A model generated the notes under the pieces. That model was not told the DNA's origin. It worked only from the letters and a program-made list of their open reading frames with translations, and ran no database searches. From Dyella sp. GSA-30 (lineage in GTDB: Bacteria; Pseudomonadota; Gammaproteobacteria; Xanthomonadales; Rhodanobacteraceae), in NCBI RefSeq assembly GCF_027924605.1, contig NZ_AP027042.1, forward strand, positions 4,441,524-4,505,523: 64,000 bases of DNA, given 5' to 3'. The position numbers and the translations under genes were made by a program. Position 1 is the first letter of the stretch. Every line of letters begins with the position of its first letter. Positions 34,520 to 44,340 of this stretch are shown here, in pieces.

Positions 34520-34630
34520 ACTGGTATTGCGTTGGCTTGGTATCTGAAGCCAATGGTCTTCTTGTGCCGCGCACCATTGGCAGCGGACAATACCAGTTCT
34601 TTGCGACCGGTTTTTGCCTTGAAGCCGGTC
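34520..34630 (+). promoter_or_regulatory. Structured ppsA leader with competing hairpins
   Basis: An outer stem ACTGGTATTG (34520-34529) / CAATACCAGT (34588-34597) encloses two mutually exclusive stems: TTGGCTT (34532-34538) / AAGCCAA (34547-34553), and GCCAATGGT (34549-34557) / ACCATTGGC (34573-34581). They share bases 34549-34553. A further stem GACCGG/CCGGTC spans 34605-34630, just before the ppsA ribosome-binding site. All stems are perfect. It may be a leader RNA switch or a set of operator half-sites. Confidence 0.6.
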
Positions 34631-34671
34631 TCTCAACCGCATCACCCATTAGAGCTCTTAAGGAGACTCCC

Positions 34672-37059
34672 TTGAACGATTTGGTGCTTTGGCTCGACAC
34701 GCTGCGCATGACCGACCTTGGAAAGGTCGGCGGCAAAAACGCGTCGCTCGGCGAAATGATCGGCAACCTGGCCAAGCTTGGGGTCTCGGTGCCGGGCGGT
34801 TTCGCCACCACCGCCGATGCCTTCCAGCAATACCTGGAAAAGAGCGGCGTGGCCAAGCGTATCCAGGAGCGCCTGACCGGCCTGGATGTCGACGATGTAC
34901 AGGCGCTGGTCGCCGCGGGCAAGGAAATCCGCGAATGGGTGACGGAAACGCCCCTGCCCGCCGAGCTGGACAAGGCCATCCGCGACGCCTACATCAAGCT
35001 TTGCAAGGATGCCGGCGCCGACAATATCGCCGTCGCCGTGCGTTCCTCGGCCACCGCCGAAGACCTGCCCGACGCCTCATTTGCCGGTCAGCAGGAAACC
35101 TTTCTCAACGTGGTCGGTATCGAGGACGTACTGCACAAGGTGAAGGAAGTCTTCGCCTCGCTATACAACGACCGCGCCATCGCCTATCGCGTGCATCAGG
35201 GCTTCAAGCACGAAGACGTGTTCCTTTCCGCCGGCGTGCAATTGATGGTGCGCTCGGATGTGGGCGCGTCGGGCGTGCTGTTTACGCTCGATACGGAGTC
35301 GGGCTTCCGCGACGTGGTCTTCGTCACTGGCAGCTACGGCCTGGGCGAAATGGTCGTGCAGGGCGCGGTCAATCCGGACGAGTTCTACGTGTTCAAGCCC
35401 ACGCTCAAGCAGGGCAAGCCCGCAGTGCTGCGTCGCCAGCTCGGCGCCAAGCAGTTGCGCATGATCTATTCCAGCGCGCCGGGCGAACGCGTCAAGACCG
35501 AAGACACACCGGTCGAACTGCGCAACAAGTTCTGCATTACCGATGCCGACGTCGAGGAACTCTCGCGCCAGGCACTGGTGATCGAGCAGCATTACGGCCG
35601 CCCGATGGATATCGAGTGGGCCAAAGACGGCAACACCGGCAAGCTGTACATCGTGCAGGCCCGCCCGGAAACCGTGAAGTCGCGTGGAAACGCCACGCAG
35701 CTGGAACGCTTCCACCTCAACGAAAAAGGCAGGGTACTGGCCGAAGGCCGCGCCATCGGCCAGAAGATCGGCTCCGGCAAGGCGCGCGTCGTGCGCAACC
35801 TGGACGATATGAGCAAGGTGCAAGCCGGTGACGTGCTGATCGCCGACATGACCGACCCCGACTGGGAGCCGGTGATGAAGCGCGCTTCGGCGATCATCAC
35901 CAATCGCGGCGGCCGCACGTGCCACGCGGCGATCATCGCGCGCGAGCTCGGCGTACCTGCGGTAGTCGGCACCGGCAATGCGCTGGAATTGATCCCCGAT
36001 GGCAAGGACATCACCGTGTCCTGCGCCGAAGGCGATACCGGCTTTATCTACGAAGGCCTGCTGAAGTTCGATCGCGTGACTGCGGACCTGGGCGATATGC
36101 CCGAGGCACCGCTGAAGATCATGATGAACGTCGCCAACCCGGAGCGCGCCTTCGATTTCGGCATGCTGCCCAATGCAGGCATCGGCCTGGCGCGTCTCGA
36201 AATGATCATCGCCAGCCATATCGGCGTGCATCCAAAAGCGTTGCTCGAATACGGCAAGCAGGACGCCGCGACCAAGGCAAAGATCGACGAGCGCATCGCC
36301 GGCTATGCCGACCCGGTGAGCTTCTATGTCGATCGTCTGGCCGAAGGCATCGCCACCATCGCCGCCTCGGTGTTTCCCAAGACGGTGATCGTGCGCCTGT
36401 CCGACTTCAAGTCGAACGAATACGCCAACCTGCTTGGCGGCGCACGTTACGAGCCGCATGAAGAAAATCCGATGATCGGCTACCGCGGCGCCAGCCGTTA
36501 CGTCGATTCCGGCTTTGCCGAATCGTTCGGGCTGGAGTGCAAGGCGGTCAAGAAAGTCCGCGAAGTGATGGGCCTGGACAACGTCTGGGTGATGATCCCG
36601 TTCGTGCGCACCCTGGGCGAAGGCCGCAAGGTGATCGAAGTGCTGGAAAAGAACGGTCTCAAGCAAGGTGCGAGCGTCGGCGGCGAAGCGGCACTCAAGA
36701 TCATCATGATGTGCGAAGTGCCGTCCAACGCCCTGCTTGCCGATGAGTTCCTGGATATCTTCGACGGCTTCTCGATCGGCTCGAACGACCTGACCCAGCT
36801 CACCCTGGGCCTGGACCGCGATTCGAGCATCGTGGCCAACCTGTTCGACGAACGCGACCCGGCGGTGAAGAAGCTGCTGGCGATGGCGATCAAGACGGCG
36901 CGCGACAAGGGCAAGTACATCGGCATCTGCGGCCAGGGGCCGTCCGATCATCCGGACCTGGCCGAGTGGTTGATGGAGCAAGGCATCGAGTCGGTGTCGT
37001 TGAACCCGGACACGGTGGTGGATACGTGGCTGCGGCTGGCCAAGAAGAAGGCTGGTTGA
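34672..37059 (+). CDS. ppsA: Phosphoenolpyruvate synthase (TTG start)
   Basis: A 795-residue PEP synthase converting pyruvate, ATP and water to PEP, AMP and phosphate for gluconeogenesis. The N-terminal ATP-grasp domain has [10 protein letters not shown] and [21 protein letters not shown], the swivelling phospho-His is in [17 protein letters not shown] near residue 416, and the C-terminal barrel has [17 protein letters not shown] and [12 protein letters not shown]. The TTG start at 34672 has AAGGAG 6 bases upstream and gives the E. coli-like N-terminus. Divergent from its regulator ppsR; a strong terminator follows. Confidence 0.96.
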   Translation: MNDLVLWLDTLRMTDLGKVGGKNASLGEMIGNLAKLGVSVPGGFATTADAFQQYLEKSGVAKRIQERLTGLDVDDVQALVAAGKEIREWVTETPLPAELDKAIRDAYIKLCKDAGADNIAVAVRSSATAEDLPDASFAGQQETFLNVVGIEDVLHKVKEVFASLYNDRAIAYRVHQGFKHEDVFLSAGVQLMVRSDVGASGVLFTLDTESGFRDVVFVTGSYGLGEMVVQGAVNPDEFYVFKPTLKQGKPAVLRRQLGAKQLRMIYSSAPGERVKTEDTPVELRNKFCITDADVEELSRQALVIEQHYGRPMDIEWAKDGNTGKLYIVQARPETVKSRGNATQLERFHLNEKGRVLAEGRAIGQKIGSGKARVVRNLDDMSKVQAGDVLIADMTDPDWEPVMKRASAIITNRGGRTCHAAIIARELGVPAVVGTGNALELIPDGKDITVSCAEGDTGFIYEGLLKFDRVTADLGDMPEAPLKIMMNVANPERAFDFGMLPNAGIGLARLEMIIASHIGVHPKALLEYGKQDAATKAKIDERIAGYADPVSFYVDRLAEGIATIAASVFPKTVIVRLSDFKSNEYANLLGGARYEPHEENPMIGYRGASRYVDSGFAESFGLECKAVKKVREVMGLDNVWVMIPFVRTLGEGRKVIEVLEKNGLKQGASVGGEAALKIIMMCEVPSNALLADEFLDIFDGFSIGSNDLTQLTLGLDRDSSIVANLFDERDPAVKKLLAMAIKTARDKGKYIGICGQGPSDHPDLAEWLMEQGIESVSLNPDTVVDTWLRLAKKKAG

Positions 37060-37069
37060 TTGGATTCAG

Positions 37070-37098
37070 AGGGGCGGTGGCGACACCGCCCCTTTTTT
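37070..37098 (+). terminator. Rho-independent terminator of ppsA
   Basis: GGGGCGGTG and CACCGCCCC pair around GCGA, followed by TTTTTT, 11 bases after the ppsA stop. Confidence 0.95.
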
Positions 37099-37117
37099 GC
37101 GCCTCAGTTCACCACTC

Positions 37118-37147
37118 TCGTCATTCCGGCGCAGGCCCGGATGATGG
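37118..37147. repeat. Short CCGG-type repeat
   Basis: TCGTCATTCCGGCGCAGGCC followed by CGGATGATG; it is nearly identical to the unit at 27332-27353. It lies between ppsA and the second signal peptidase gene. Confidence 0.6.
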
Positions 37148-37229
37148 CTAAGGGAGGTCGAAAGTCATCTGAACTCCCCGTTCCTCTGAAGGTCCGAACT
37201 TGCAGCCACCGACGCACAAGGGGATCGCC

Positions 37230-37946
37230 ATGCGTTATCTCACCGGACTACTGACCCGCAACAAAGGCTTCCTGGCCTTCATGCTCTGCATGTTCGTCTT
37301 CCGCAGCGCGGTGGCCGACTGGAACGTGGTACCCACCGGCTCGATGCAGCCGACCATCCGCATCGGCGATCGCATCCTGGTCGACCGCGCGGCCTACGAC
37401 ATCCGTCTGCCGTTCACGCATATCTCGCTGCACAAGATCGCCGATCCCGCGCGTGGCGATATCGTGGTCCTCGATTCGACCGAAGCTAACGAGCGGCTGG
37501 TGAAACGCGTCATTGGCGTCCCCGGCGACCGGATTGCGCTGCGTGGCAACCGGCTGTACGTCAACGGACAGGCCGCACGCTATTCGTCGATCCAAGTCGC
37601 CGGCATCGGCGATGACCGCACCGACCCCGCGCATTACGAGCTCGAGCGCACGGGCAGCGCATCCCGCATCGTTCGCCTTTCGGACTATCGCCCCAGCGTC
37701 GGCAGCAATTTCGGCCCGGTTACCGTGCCGGCCGGGCACTACCTGCTGATGGGTGACAACCGCGACAACAGCTATGACTCGCGCTTCCTGGGCTTTGCCG
37801 GCCGCGGGGAAATCCTGGGGCGGGCCCGCTACGTGGCCTTCTCGCTCGACCCCGAACACCACTATCTGCCGAGAAAGGACCGCTTTGGCACTGCACTGGA
37901 CGGCGCAGCCCAGCATTCGGGCGCCCACGCCGGGCAGGACCTTTGA
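37230..37946 (+). CDS. Second signal peptidase I paralog
   Basis: A 238-residue S26 signal peptidase, shorter than LepB at 15629. A single N-terminal membrane segment (GFLAFMLCMFVFRSAVADW) precedes catalytic Ser38 in VPTGSMQPTI and catalytic Lys in ERLVKRVIGVPGDRIAL; the box MGDNRDNSYDSR is intact. It lacks the second membrane helix of LepB. ATG 37230 has AAGGGG 6 bases upstream. It stands alone between ppsA and tRNA-Ser. Both catalytic residues are present, so it should be active; a special substrate set is possible but not shown. Confidence 0.92.
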   Translation: MRYLTGLLTRNKGFLAFMLCMFVFRSAVADWNVVPTGSMQPTIRIGDRILVDRAAYDIRLPFTHISLHKIADPARGDIVVLDSTEANERLVKRVIGVPGDRIALRGNRLYVNGQAARYSSIQVAGIGDDRTDPAHYELERTGSASRIVRLSDYRPSVGSNFGPVTVPAGHYLLMGDNRDNSYDSRFLGFAGRGEILGRARYVAFSLDPEHHYLPRKDRFGTALDGAAQHSGAHAGQDL

Positions 37947-37961
37947 GCCGTATCACAACAG

Positions 37962-37990
37962 TTGTCAGCTTATGGCGGAACGCGTAAAAT
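37962..37990 (+). promoter_or_regulatory. Sigma-70 promoter of tRNA-Ser
   Basis: TTGTCA (37962-37967), 17-base spacer, TAAAAT (37985-37990), 33 bases before the tRNA. Confidence 0.85.
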
Positions 37991-38023
37991 CGCCGGCTCG
38001 CGTCGACCAACGCACACGCTTTT

Positions 38024-38175
<152 letters not shown>

Positions 38176-38275
38176 GCCACTGGGTTCGACGGATTTGCCA
38201 AAGGCAAATCCGGACAGCCGAAGGCTGGCCCGTAGCGCGTAAGCGCGAAGGGTCAGGGCCATTCATGGCCCTGAC
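38176..38275 (+). other. 100-base hairpin array between the two tRNA-Ser repeat copies
   Basis: Successive short hairpins fill the segment: CGGATTTGCC/GGCAAATCCG with an AAA loop (38190-38212), CAGCC/GGCTG with GAA (38215-38227), CGCG/CGCG (38236-38247), and GTCAGGGCCA/TGGCCCTGAC with TTCA (38252-38275). All stems are perfect. There is no open reading frame of note. Confidence 0.8.
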
Positions 38276-38356
38276 AATCCCTCCCTCTCCGCCAGAAATG
38301 AGAAACGCCCCCTTGTGGGGCGTTTTTTATTTCTGACGGTGACGGCTGGGTGAGAA
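38276..38356 (+). repeat. tRNA-Ser 3'-end/terminator direct repeat, copy 2
   Basis: This copy begins with a 19-base image of the tRNA-Ser 3' end including CCA (38276-38294), without the rest of a tRNA, followed by an improved terminator and the same trailing sequence to 38356. Confidence 0.95.
38296..38335 (+). terminator. Terminator in repeat copy 2
   Basis: ACGCCCC and GGGGCGT form a fully Watson-Crick stem around CTTGT, followed by TTTTTATTTCT. It is a second terminator 181 bases after the first. Confidence 0.9.
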
Positions 38357-38443
38357 CTCACCGGGCTGTCCGATATCGCGCAAGGTTTTGCACCGATCCG
38401 CTACATCCGTCATGCTTATCGCACTTGCAGCCATCAGCACATC

Positions 38444-39151
38444 ATGATCGAGTTCGGACACGGAACCCACGTCGGCCTGCGCCGTACGCGCAACGAGGAC
38501 ACTTACTACGCCGACGCATCGCTGGGATTGTTCCTGGTCGCCGACGGCATGGGCGGCCATCGCCATGGTGAGGTAGCCTCCGCCCTGGTCCGTGATGCCG
38601 TGACCGACCTGGTCACCCGCGGCCACAGTCTGATCGATGCCGTGCGCGCTGCAAACGAGCGCCTGATGCAGCAGGCGCAGGCGCGCGGTAGGCATGACAG
38701 CCTGCCGATGGGTACGACGATCGCGGCGTTACGCATGACGACCGACAGCTACGAAGTGGCCTGGGTCGGCGACAGTCGCGTTTACCTATGGCAAGGACAT
38801 CTGCGCCAGATCAGTCACGACCATTCGCTGGTGCAGGAGATGGTCGAGGCCGGAACACTCGACGCCTCCCAGGCAACGCGGCATCCGCAACGCAATGTGA
38901 TCACGCAGGCACTGGGCATTACCGCCGCCGACCAGTTGCATATCGGCATGGCTCGTGGGCGCATGACGCCGGGCACGAGCTTTTTGCTTTGCAGCGACGG
39001 TCTGACCGAAGAGCTGAGCGACAACACGATCGCCAGCACGATCGAACGCCGCGATCTTGCGGCGCAGGAATGTATCGATCATCTTTTGCTTGCCGCGCTC
39101 GACCACGGCGGCAAGGACAACATCACCGCCATCCTTGCGCGCGTGCACTGA
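38444..39151 (+). CDS. PP2C-family serine/threonine phosphatase
   Basis: A 235-residue PPM/PP2C phosphatase of the bacterial Stp type. Metal-binding motifs are all present: RTRNEDTYYAD, VADGMGGHRHG, VGDSRVYL, LLCSDGLTEEL and GGKDNITAIL. It should dephosphorylate Ser/Thr on proteins in the cytoplasm. No Ser/Thr kinase gene is adjacent, so its partner is unknown. It is convergent with dnaQ and has no signal or membrane segment. Confidence 0.94.
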   Translation: MIEFGHGTHVGLRRTRNEDTYYADASLGLFLVADGMGGHRHGEVASALVRDAVTDLVTRGHSLIDAVRAANERLMQQAQARGRHDSLPMGTTIAALRMTTDSYEVAWVGDSRVYLWQGHLRQISHDHSLVQEMVEAGTLDASQATRHPQRNVITQALGITAADQLHIGMARGRMTPGTSFLLCSDGLTEELSDNTIASTIERRDLAAQECIDHLLLAALDHGGKDNITAILARVH

Positions 39152-39163
39152 GGGGCTACGCGC

Positions 39164-39895
39164 TCAGGAAACCTTCGCTTCCAGCGCGACAGGCGCATGC
39201 TGCGCACGCCAGACGCTGCTGCCGCCGGCGCTCTTGTCGAGCGCATCGAGCCGGCCCTCGTGCAGCACCTGCTCTTCTTCGCTGGCGCGCAAAACGCGCG
39301 GCCGGCGATCGAGCCGCAGCGGAACCGCAACGTGATTGGGCCCCTGCTCAGCGGCGCCTTCAAACCCAAGATCCAGCGCAACCTGGCCCGAAGTCATGTA
39401 CAGATAGACTTCGGCCAGCAGCTGCGCATCGATCAGGCCGCCGTGCAGATCGCGACCGGAGTTGTCCACACCCAGGCGCTTGCACAAGGCATCGAGGCTG
39501 TTGCGCTGCCCGGGATAACGCTCGCGCGCCATCACCAGCGTATCGAGGACGGTGCAACGATCGGCGATCTTGCCGCGACCGGCACGCTCAAGCTCCGCAT
39601 CGAGAAAGCCGACGTCGAAGGTCGCGTTGTGAATGATCAGCTCGGCGCCGTCGATGAACTGGAGAAACTCGTCCACCACATCGGCAAAGAACGGCTTGTC
39701 GAGCAGGAACTCGTCTTCGATACCGGTGACCTGACGCGCGCCTTCGTCGATCGCACGTTCGGGATTGAGATAAGTCTGGTAGTTGTTGCCGGTGGGACGG
39801 CGCTCGATCATTTCCACGCAGGCGATTTCGATCAGCCGATGCCCCTGGCGGACTTCCAGGCCGGTGGTTTCGGTATCGAGAACAATCTGCCTCAT
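39164..39895 (-). CDS. dnaQ: DNA polymerase III epsilon subunit (3'-5' proofreading exonuclease)
   Basis: A 243-residue DEDDh exonuclease: Exo [11 protein letters not shown], Exo [18 protein letters not shown] and Exo [24 protein letters not shown]. The C-terminal ~65 residues would bind the polymerase alpha subunit. It corrects replication errors. The start overlaps the rnhA stop by 4 bases (ATGA), so rnhA and dnaQ are cotranscribed here, unlike the divergent pair of E. coli. Confidence 0.97.
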   Translation of the reverse strand: MRQIVLDTETTGLEVRQGHRLIEIACVEMIERRPTGNNYQTYLNPERAIDEGARQVTGIEDEFLLDKPFFADVVDEFLQFIDGAELIIHNATFDVGFLDAELERAGRGKIADRCTVLDTLVMARERYPGQRNSLDALCKRLGVDNSGRDLHGGLIDAQLLAEVYLYMTSGQVALDLGFEGAAEQGPNHVAVPLRLDRRPRVLRASEEEQVLHEGRLDALDKSAGGSSVWRAQHAPVALEAKVS

Positions 39896-40335
39896 GCGCT
39901 CACCTTGAACAGTTCTGCCTGCTGACGGGCGGCAACGTCGACACGCTCGTTTTCGACGTGACCGTTATGCCCTTTCACCCACTGCCATGTTACCTGGTGC
40001 GGACTCACCGCCTGCGACAGGCGCTCCCACAGGTCCTGGTTCTTTACGGGCTTCTTGTCGGCGGTACGCCAGCCGTTGGCTTTCCATTTGGGCACCCATT
40101 CCTCGATGCCTTGCATGACATAGCGCGAATCGGTGCAAAGCACGACCTTGCAGGGCCGGGTCAGGGCCTCGAGCGCGGCGATCGCGCCCATCAGTTCCAT
40201 GCGGTTATTGGTCGTCGCCGGCTCGCCACCTGCCAACATCCGTTCGGTACCCTTGGCACGCAACAACGCGGCCCAGCCACCCGGGCCAGGATTGCCCAGA
40301 CAGGCGCCGTCAGTAAAAGCTTGTACGTCAGTCAA
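39892..40335 (-). CDS. rnhA: Ribonuclease HI
   Basis: A 147-residue RNase H1 with catalytic Asp in [15 protein letters not shown], Glu in NNRMELMGA, Asp in [11 protein letters not shown], His in [11 protein letters not shown] and the last Asp in [11 protein letters not shown]. It removes RNA from RNA-DNA hybrids. It lies between a methyltransferase gene and dnaQ on the same strand, as in many gammaproteobacteria. Confidence 0.97.
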   Translation of the reverse strand: MTDVQAFTDGACLGNPGPGGWAALLRAKGTERMLAGGEPATTNNRMELMGAIAALEALTRPCKVVLCTDSRYVMQGIEEWVPKWKANGWRTADKKPVKNQDLWERLSQAVSPHQVTWQWVKGHNGHVENERVDVAARQQAELFKVSA

Positions 40336-40380
40336 ACAACCACCTTAAGTTTCATAGTCGCCAAGGAATAAAGATGCCGC

Positions 40381-41061
40381 TCAAGCGGCACTGCGGCGCG
40401 CGCCAGGGGCCAGGCCGACACCAACGGGAGCAGCCACCGCCTTGGGGCGCAGACGCGTGGGCGTGATGGCGTGACGGCGTTTGCGCGCGATCAGCACATA
40501 GCCCCCGCCCAGGAGCGGCGTAACTCGCCATTCCTCCACCGCACCAGGCCGCCAGCGACCAACGCGCTGCACGCGCTCGACGCTGAGGTCATTGGCGCGC
40601 AGCCAGTGTTCCACCACCCAGGGCGACATCAGCGAGACCGGCGCCGGGCGCGTGCGCCACCGCAACCATGGGTTCCACACGCTGAAAGGGTGCACGCCGG
40701 TCAGCGCCAGGGTACCGCCCGGAGCCAGCACGCGGATCGCCTCGTCCAGCAGCGCGCGCGGCACGGGCGCCACTTCCAGCGCGTGCCGCAGCATGACCAG
40801 TTCGAACGACTCGTCGAGGAAAGGCAGCGGCTCATCCGCACGGCCCTTCAGGTCGCCCTGGAAGCGCCCCTGCCCCAAGGTCAGGCGTACCCAGTGGTTG
40901 AGCATGGGCAGGCCGGGCGACATATCGCCGGCCACGGCGGTCAGCAACAGCCCGTGCTTGCCGGCACAGCGCTGCAGATCGGCCGACAGGGCGACCGATT
41001 CTTCAGCGACCAGTCCGTGGAGCGGCGTGCTGGTGTAGATGTCGTTGTCGCGCTGAAGCAT
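40381..41061 (-). CDS. SAM-dependent methyltransferase (YafS-like)
   Basis: A 226-residue class I methyltransferase-type protein. The core pattern is degenerate but shows LLTAVAGDMSPG, the acidic PLPFLDESFELVMLRHALEV motif (post II), EAIRVLAPGGTLALTGVHP (motif III) and a C-terminal Arg/Pro-rich tail. Position between gloB and rnhA-dnaQ matches E. coli yafS. Substrate is unknown. The start MLQRDNDIYTS (41061) follows family length; the frame extends upstream without similarity. Divergent from gloB. Confidence 0.82.
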   Translation of the reverse strand: MLQRDNDIYTSTPLHGLVAEESVALSADLQRCAGKHGLLLTAVAGDMSPGLPMLNHWVRLTLGQGRFQGDLKGRADEPLPFLDESFELVMLRHALEVAPVPRALLDEAIRVLAPGGTLALTGVHPFSVWNPWLRWRTRPAPVSLMSPWVVEHWLRANDLSVERVQRVGRWRPGAVEEWRVTPLLGGGYVLIARKRRHAITPTRLRPKAVAAPVGVGLAPGARRSAA

Positions 41062-41264
41062 GCGTCGACGGCCCGGGAGTGAATCTGCAGCGCACAGTGT
41101 AATGGCTGCCGCAGCTTCGATGTGCCGGCCGACACAAGCCTGAATGGCCGCGCCAGCCTTTAACGCCTGGCTAACGAGCGGGCAAGAAGGCGGCTTTATA
41201 GTCGCTTGCCTTGCGCACGCAGGATGCATGCGTCAGTCGATACGAAACCGCAGTGGGGTCTTCC

Positions 41265-42032
41265 TTGCACGTCGTACCGTTACCGGCGCTTGCCGACAAT
41301 TACATCTGGTTGCTGCACGACGATGCCGGTCACGCCATCGTCGTCGATCCGGGCGATGCCGCACCGGTGGAACAGGCACTGGCCGAGCGCAAGCTCACCC
41401 TGTGCGCAATCTTGCTCACCCATCACCATGGCGACCATATCGGTGGCGTGTCGGCCTTGTTGGAGCATCGTTTCGTCCCGGTCTACGCACCGAAGGACGA
41501 GCGCATCACGGTGGCCACGCAATGGGTGGCCGATGGCGACAGCGTCATCCTCGACCATCCGACCGCGCGTTTCGAAGTGATCGCCGTCCCCGGCCATACG
41601 GTCAGCCATATCGCGTTTTCCGGCGAAGATCTGCTGCTGTGCGGCGACACCTTGTTCAGCCTCGGCTGCGGTCGCCTGTTCGAAGGCACGCCGGCCCAGA
41701 TGCTTGCCTCGCTCGACCGGCTGCGCGCCCTGCCGGCGCATACCCTGGTCTGCTGCGCCCATGAATACACCGCAGCCAATGGGCGCTTTGCGCTGACCGT
41801 GGAACCAGACAATGCCGCCCTGCAGGCACGGCTGGACCAGGTCGCAACCTTGCGCCATGCCGGCAAGCCGAGCGTACCCATCGCGCTGTCGGACGAGCTG
41901 GCGGCCAATCCTTTCCTGCGGGTCGACAGCCCCGATGTGATGGCCTGGTGCGCCCGGCAGGAACATGCCGCCTCCGATCGTGTCGGCCGCTTTGCGGTCT
42001 TGCGTGCTGCCAAGGATGACTTTCGCGGATGA
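41265..42032 (+). CDS. gloB: Hydroxyacylglutathione hydrolase (glyoxalase II)
   Basis: A 255-residue metallo-hydrolase that hydrolyses S-lactoylglutathione to lactate and glutathione. Motifs are THHHGDHIGG, VPGHTVSHIAF, CGDTLFSLGCGRLFEG and CCAHEYTAANGRFA. The TTG at 41265 places ten residues before DNYIW, as in E. coli GloB, with GGGG 6 bases upstream; a GTG at 41253 is the alternative. The stop overlaps the mltD start by 4 bases (ATGA). Confidence 0.94.
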   Translation: MHVVPLPALADNYIWLLHDDAGHAIVVDPGDAAPVEQALAERKLTLCAILLTHHHGDHIGGVSALLEHRFVPVYAPKDERITVATQWVADGDSVILDHPTARFEVIAVPGHTVSHIAFSGEDLLLCGDTLFSLGCGRLFEGTPAQMLASLDRLRALPAHTLVCCAHEYTAANGRFALTVEPDNAALQARLDQVATLRHAGKPSVPIALSDELAANPFLRVDSPDVMAWCARQEHAASDRVGRFAVLRAAKDDFRG

Positions 42033-43273
42033 ACCCTCGACACCTTCGCCCGCTTCCTCTGGCGCTCACCAGTTTGCTTGCCGCTTGCGTAAGCACGACA
42101 CCGCAACCGGCAAGTCGCGCACCCAGCATTACGCCGCCCAAGAGCACGCCGGTGGTCACCGATATCGCGCACCCGACAGGTCCTGCCGCTACCGCGGAAC
42201 CGGTCGCGTCCGGCGACGTATGGGGCAACTTGCGCAACAGCTTCGCGATGGACGACTGCGACGCCGACCCGGCCATCATGAGCGCGGCCAACGCATTTAC
42301 GCGCAACCCGCAGCGTTTCGAGAGCCAGCTGAGCGACGTGCTACCGCATCTCGCCTATGTGCAGCAGATTGCCGCCAAGCATCAGGTCGCCGGCGAATTC
42401 GTGTTGCTACCCTGGGTCGAAAGCCACTACCAGCCCGTGCCCGGACACAAAGGGAACCCTGCCGGCATGTGGCAGATCATGCCAGTGACCGCGCAAGCGC
42501 TGGGCATGCGCGTGGACAAGCGCTATGACGGACGCCTCGACGTGCCGCAAGCTACCGACAAGGTCATGACGCTGCTGCGCCGCTACTACGACGACCTTGG
42601 CGATTGGCGCATGGTCGATTACGCGTACAACGCGGGTGAGTTTTCGGTGCGCAACCTGACCGACAAGTACGGTACGCCCGCCGCCGATCCGGCGATTCCG
42701 CGCATGCCGGTCAAGCGCGTCACACGCGAGCACCTGATCAAGCTGCTGGCCATGGCCTGCGTCGTTCGCGAGCCCGAGCGCTTCCATGTCACCTTGCCGC
42801 AACTGCCTTCCGAACAGCGTCTGGTCAAGGTCGACGTCGACCATGCCATGCCGGTAACGCAGGCCGCCAGCCACGCAGGCATGTCGGTCAACGATTTCAA
42901 GTTCCTCAACTCCGGCTTTCGCAGCAATACGGTGGATCCGAATGTCGCGTCGTACCTTTTGCTGCCCAGCGACAAGGCCGAACAGTTCCGCCAGTCCTCC
43001 CTGCAGGCCGGCAACAGCGTCACAGATACGAACGATGCCTCGCTGGCGTCGATAAGCGACGCCGGATCGTCGGCCGATGATCAGGATTCGATCCCGGACC
43101 AAGCCAAGCACGGCAAGCACGCCAAGGCGACGACGTACAAGATCAAATCCGGCGATACCTTATCGACCATCGCAAGGCGTTACAGCGTGACCACCAAGCA
43201 GTTGCAGCGCTGGAATGGCCTGCAGGGCGCCAAACTGAAGCCGGGTCAGACGATCAAGGTCAGCGGCAGCTAA
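42029..43273 (+). CDS. mltD: Membrane-bound lytic murein transglycosylase D
   Basis: A 414-residue lipoprotein: signal ending LTSLLAAC (lipobox), a transglycosylase domain with catalytic Glu in [14 protein letters not shown] and [15 protein letters not shown], and a C-terminal LysM domain ([19 protein letters not shown]). It cleaves peptidoglycan with formation of 1,6-anhydro-MurNAc at the outer membrane. E. coli MltD has two or more LysM domains; here only the last is clear. It is translationally coupled to gloB, the conserved gloB-mltD pairing. Confidence 0.94.
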   Translation: MNPRHLRPLPLALTSLLAACVSTTPQPASRAPSITPPKSTPVVTDIAHPTGPAATAEPVASGDVWGNLRNSFAMDDCDADPAIMSAANAFTRNPQRFESQLSDVLPHLAYVQQIAAKHQVAGEFVLLPWVESHYQPVPGHKGNPAGMWQIMPVTAQALGMRVDKRYDGRLDVPQATDKVMTLLRRYYDDLGDWRMVDYAYNAGEFSVRNLTDKYGTPAADPAIPRMPVKRVTREHLIKLLAMACVVREPERFHVTLPQLPSEQRLVKVDVDHAMPVTQAASHAGMSVNDFKFLNSGFRSNTVDPNVASYLLLPSDKAEQFRQSSLQAGNSVTDTNDASLASISDAGSSADDQDSIPDQAKHGKHAKATTYKIKSGDTLSTIARRYSVTTKQLQRWNGLQGAKLKPGQTIKVSGS

Positions 43274-43325
43274 ACTCCTGCGGCAGCGCCCGGCGGCGCA
43301 ACTTGTCGGTCCTCAGGAGGGTGCC

Positions 43326-44108
43326 ATGGGATTTCTTCACGGTAAGCGAGCTCTGATCGTCGGTATCGCCAGTCAGCGATCGATCGCCTGGGGCATCGCC
43401 AACGCCATGCATCGCGAAGGCGCGCAGCTTGCCTTTACCTATCAGAACGATCGCCTCAAGGACCGCGTCGACGAAGCGGCCAACGCCTTCGGCTCCAATA
43501 TCGTCCTGCCATGCGACGTTGCCGAAGACGCACAGATCTCCGACATGGCGACCGAGCTCGGCAAGCATTGGGACGGTTTCGACATCCTGGTGCACTCTGT
43601 CGGTTATGCACCACGTGAAGCGCTTCAGGGCGGTTTTCTGGATAACCTTACGCGCGAAAACTTCTCCATCGCGCATGACATTTCCAGCTACAGCCTCGCC
43701 GCACTCGCCAAGGCCGCCCGACCGATGATGGCCAACCGCGGCGGCGCGATTCTCACGCTGAGTTATCTCGGTGCGGAACGCGCCCTGACCCACTACAACG
43801 TCATGGGCCTGGCCAAGGCCAGCCTCGAAGCGAACGTGCGCTATCTGGCTTTCAATCTTGGACCGGAGGGCACGCGCGTCAACGCGATATCGGCAGGTCC
43901 GATCAAGACCCTGGCCGCGGCGGGCATCGCCAATTTTCGCAAGATGCTCGATCACGTCGATGAGAATGCACCGCTACGTCGCAGTGTCACTATCGATGAA
44001 GTGGGTAACGTCGGTGCGTTTCTGTGTTCGGATCTTGCGTCGGGCGTGACCGGTGAAATCATGCATGTCGATGCGGGTTACAGCATTCTTGGGATGACTG
44101 GGGTTTGA
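43326..44108 (+). CDS. fabI: Enoyl-[acyl-carrier-protein] reductase (NADH) FabI
   Basis: A 260-residue SDR-type enoyl-ACP reductase. It has the Gly/Ser-rich NAD site [20 protein letters not shown], the catalytic Tyr-Lys pair in [40 protein letters not shown] and the C-terminal [17 protein letters not shown]. It reduces the double bond in the last step of fatty-acid elongation. AGGAGG stands 7 bases before the ATG. It follows mltD at 52 bases and is convergent with ppiD. Confidence 0.96.
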   Translation: MGFLHGKRALIVGIASQRSIAWGIANAMHREGAQLAFTYQNDRLKDRVDEAANAFGSNIVLPCDVAEDAQISDMATELGKHWDGFDILVHSVGYAPREALQGGFLDNLTRENFSIAHDISSYSLAALAKAARPMMANRGGAILTLSYLGAERALTHYNVMGLAKASLEANVRYLAFNLGPEGTRVNAISAGPIKTLAAAGIANFRKMLDHVDENAPLRRSVTIDEVGNVGAFLCSDLASGVTGEIMHVDAGYSILGMTGV

Positions 44109-44138
44109 TTGCAGGCTCGCTTCGCATCGCCTATTGCG

Positions 44139-44270
44139 CCCCCTCACCCCAGCCCTCTCCCCCGGCAGAGCCAGGGGAGAGGGAGCTAAAAGCACGCAAG
44201 ATTCAAACTTGCCTCAATGCGCCCCCTCTCCCCTGGCTCTGCCGGGGGAGAGGGTTGGGGTGAGGGGGGG
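44139..44270. repeat. REP-like paired-hairpin repeat, copy 4
   Basis: Left arm CCCCCTCACCCCAGCCCTCT with hairpin GGCAGAGCC and right arm with GGCTCTGCC ending GGGTTGGGGTGAGGGGGGG. Both arm loops carry the same compensated change relative to copies 1-2 (CAGAGCC/GGCTCTG), so arm pairing is preserved. It lies between convergent fabI and ppiD. Confidence 0.88.
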
Positions 44271-44290
44271 GCTCTTACGAGCGGCGAAAT

Positions 44291-44322
44291 AAAAAAGGCG
44301 GCCAAACGGCCGCCTTTTTTTT
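44291..44322. terminator. Bidirectional terminator between fabI and ppiD
   Basis: AAAAAAGGCGGCC and GGCCGCCTTTTTT pair around AAAC; A and T runs on both sides allow it to end both convergent transcripts. Confidence 0.95.
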
Positions 44323-44340
44323 CACGAACACCATTGCCGC

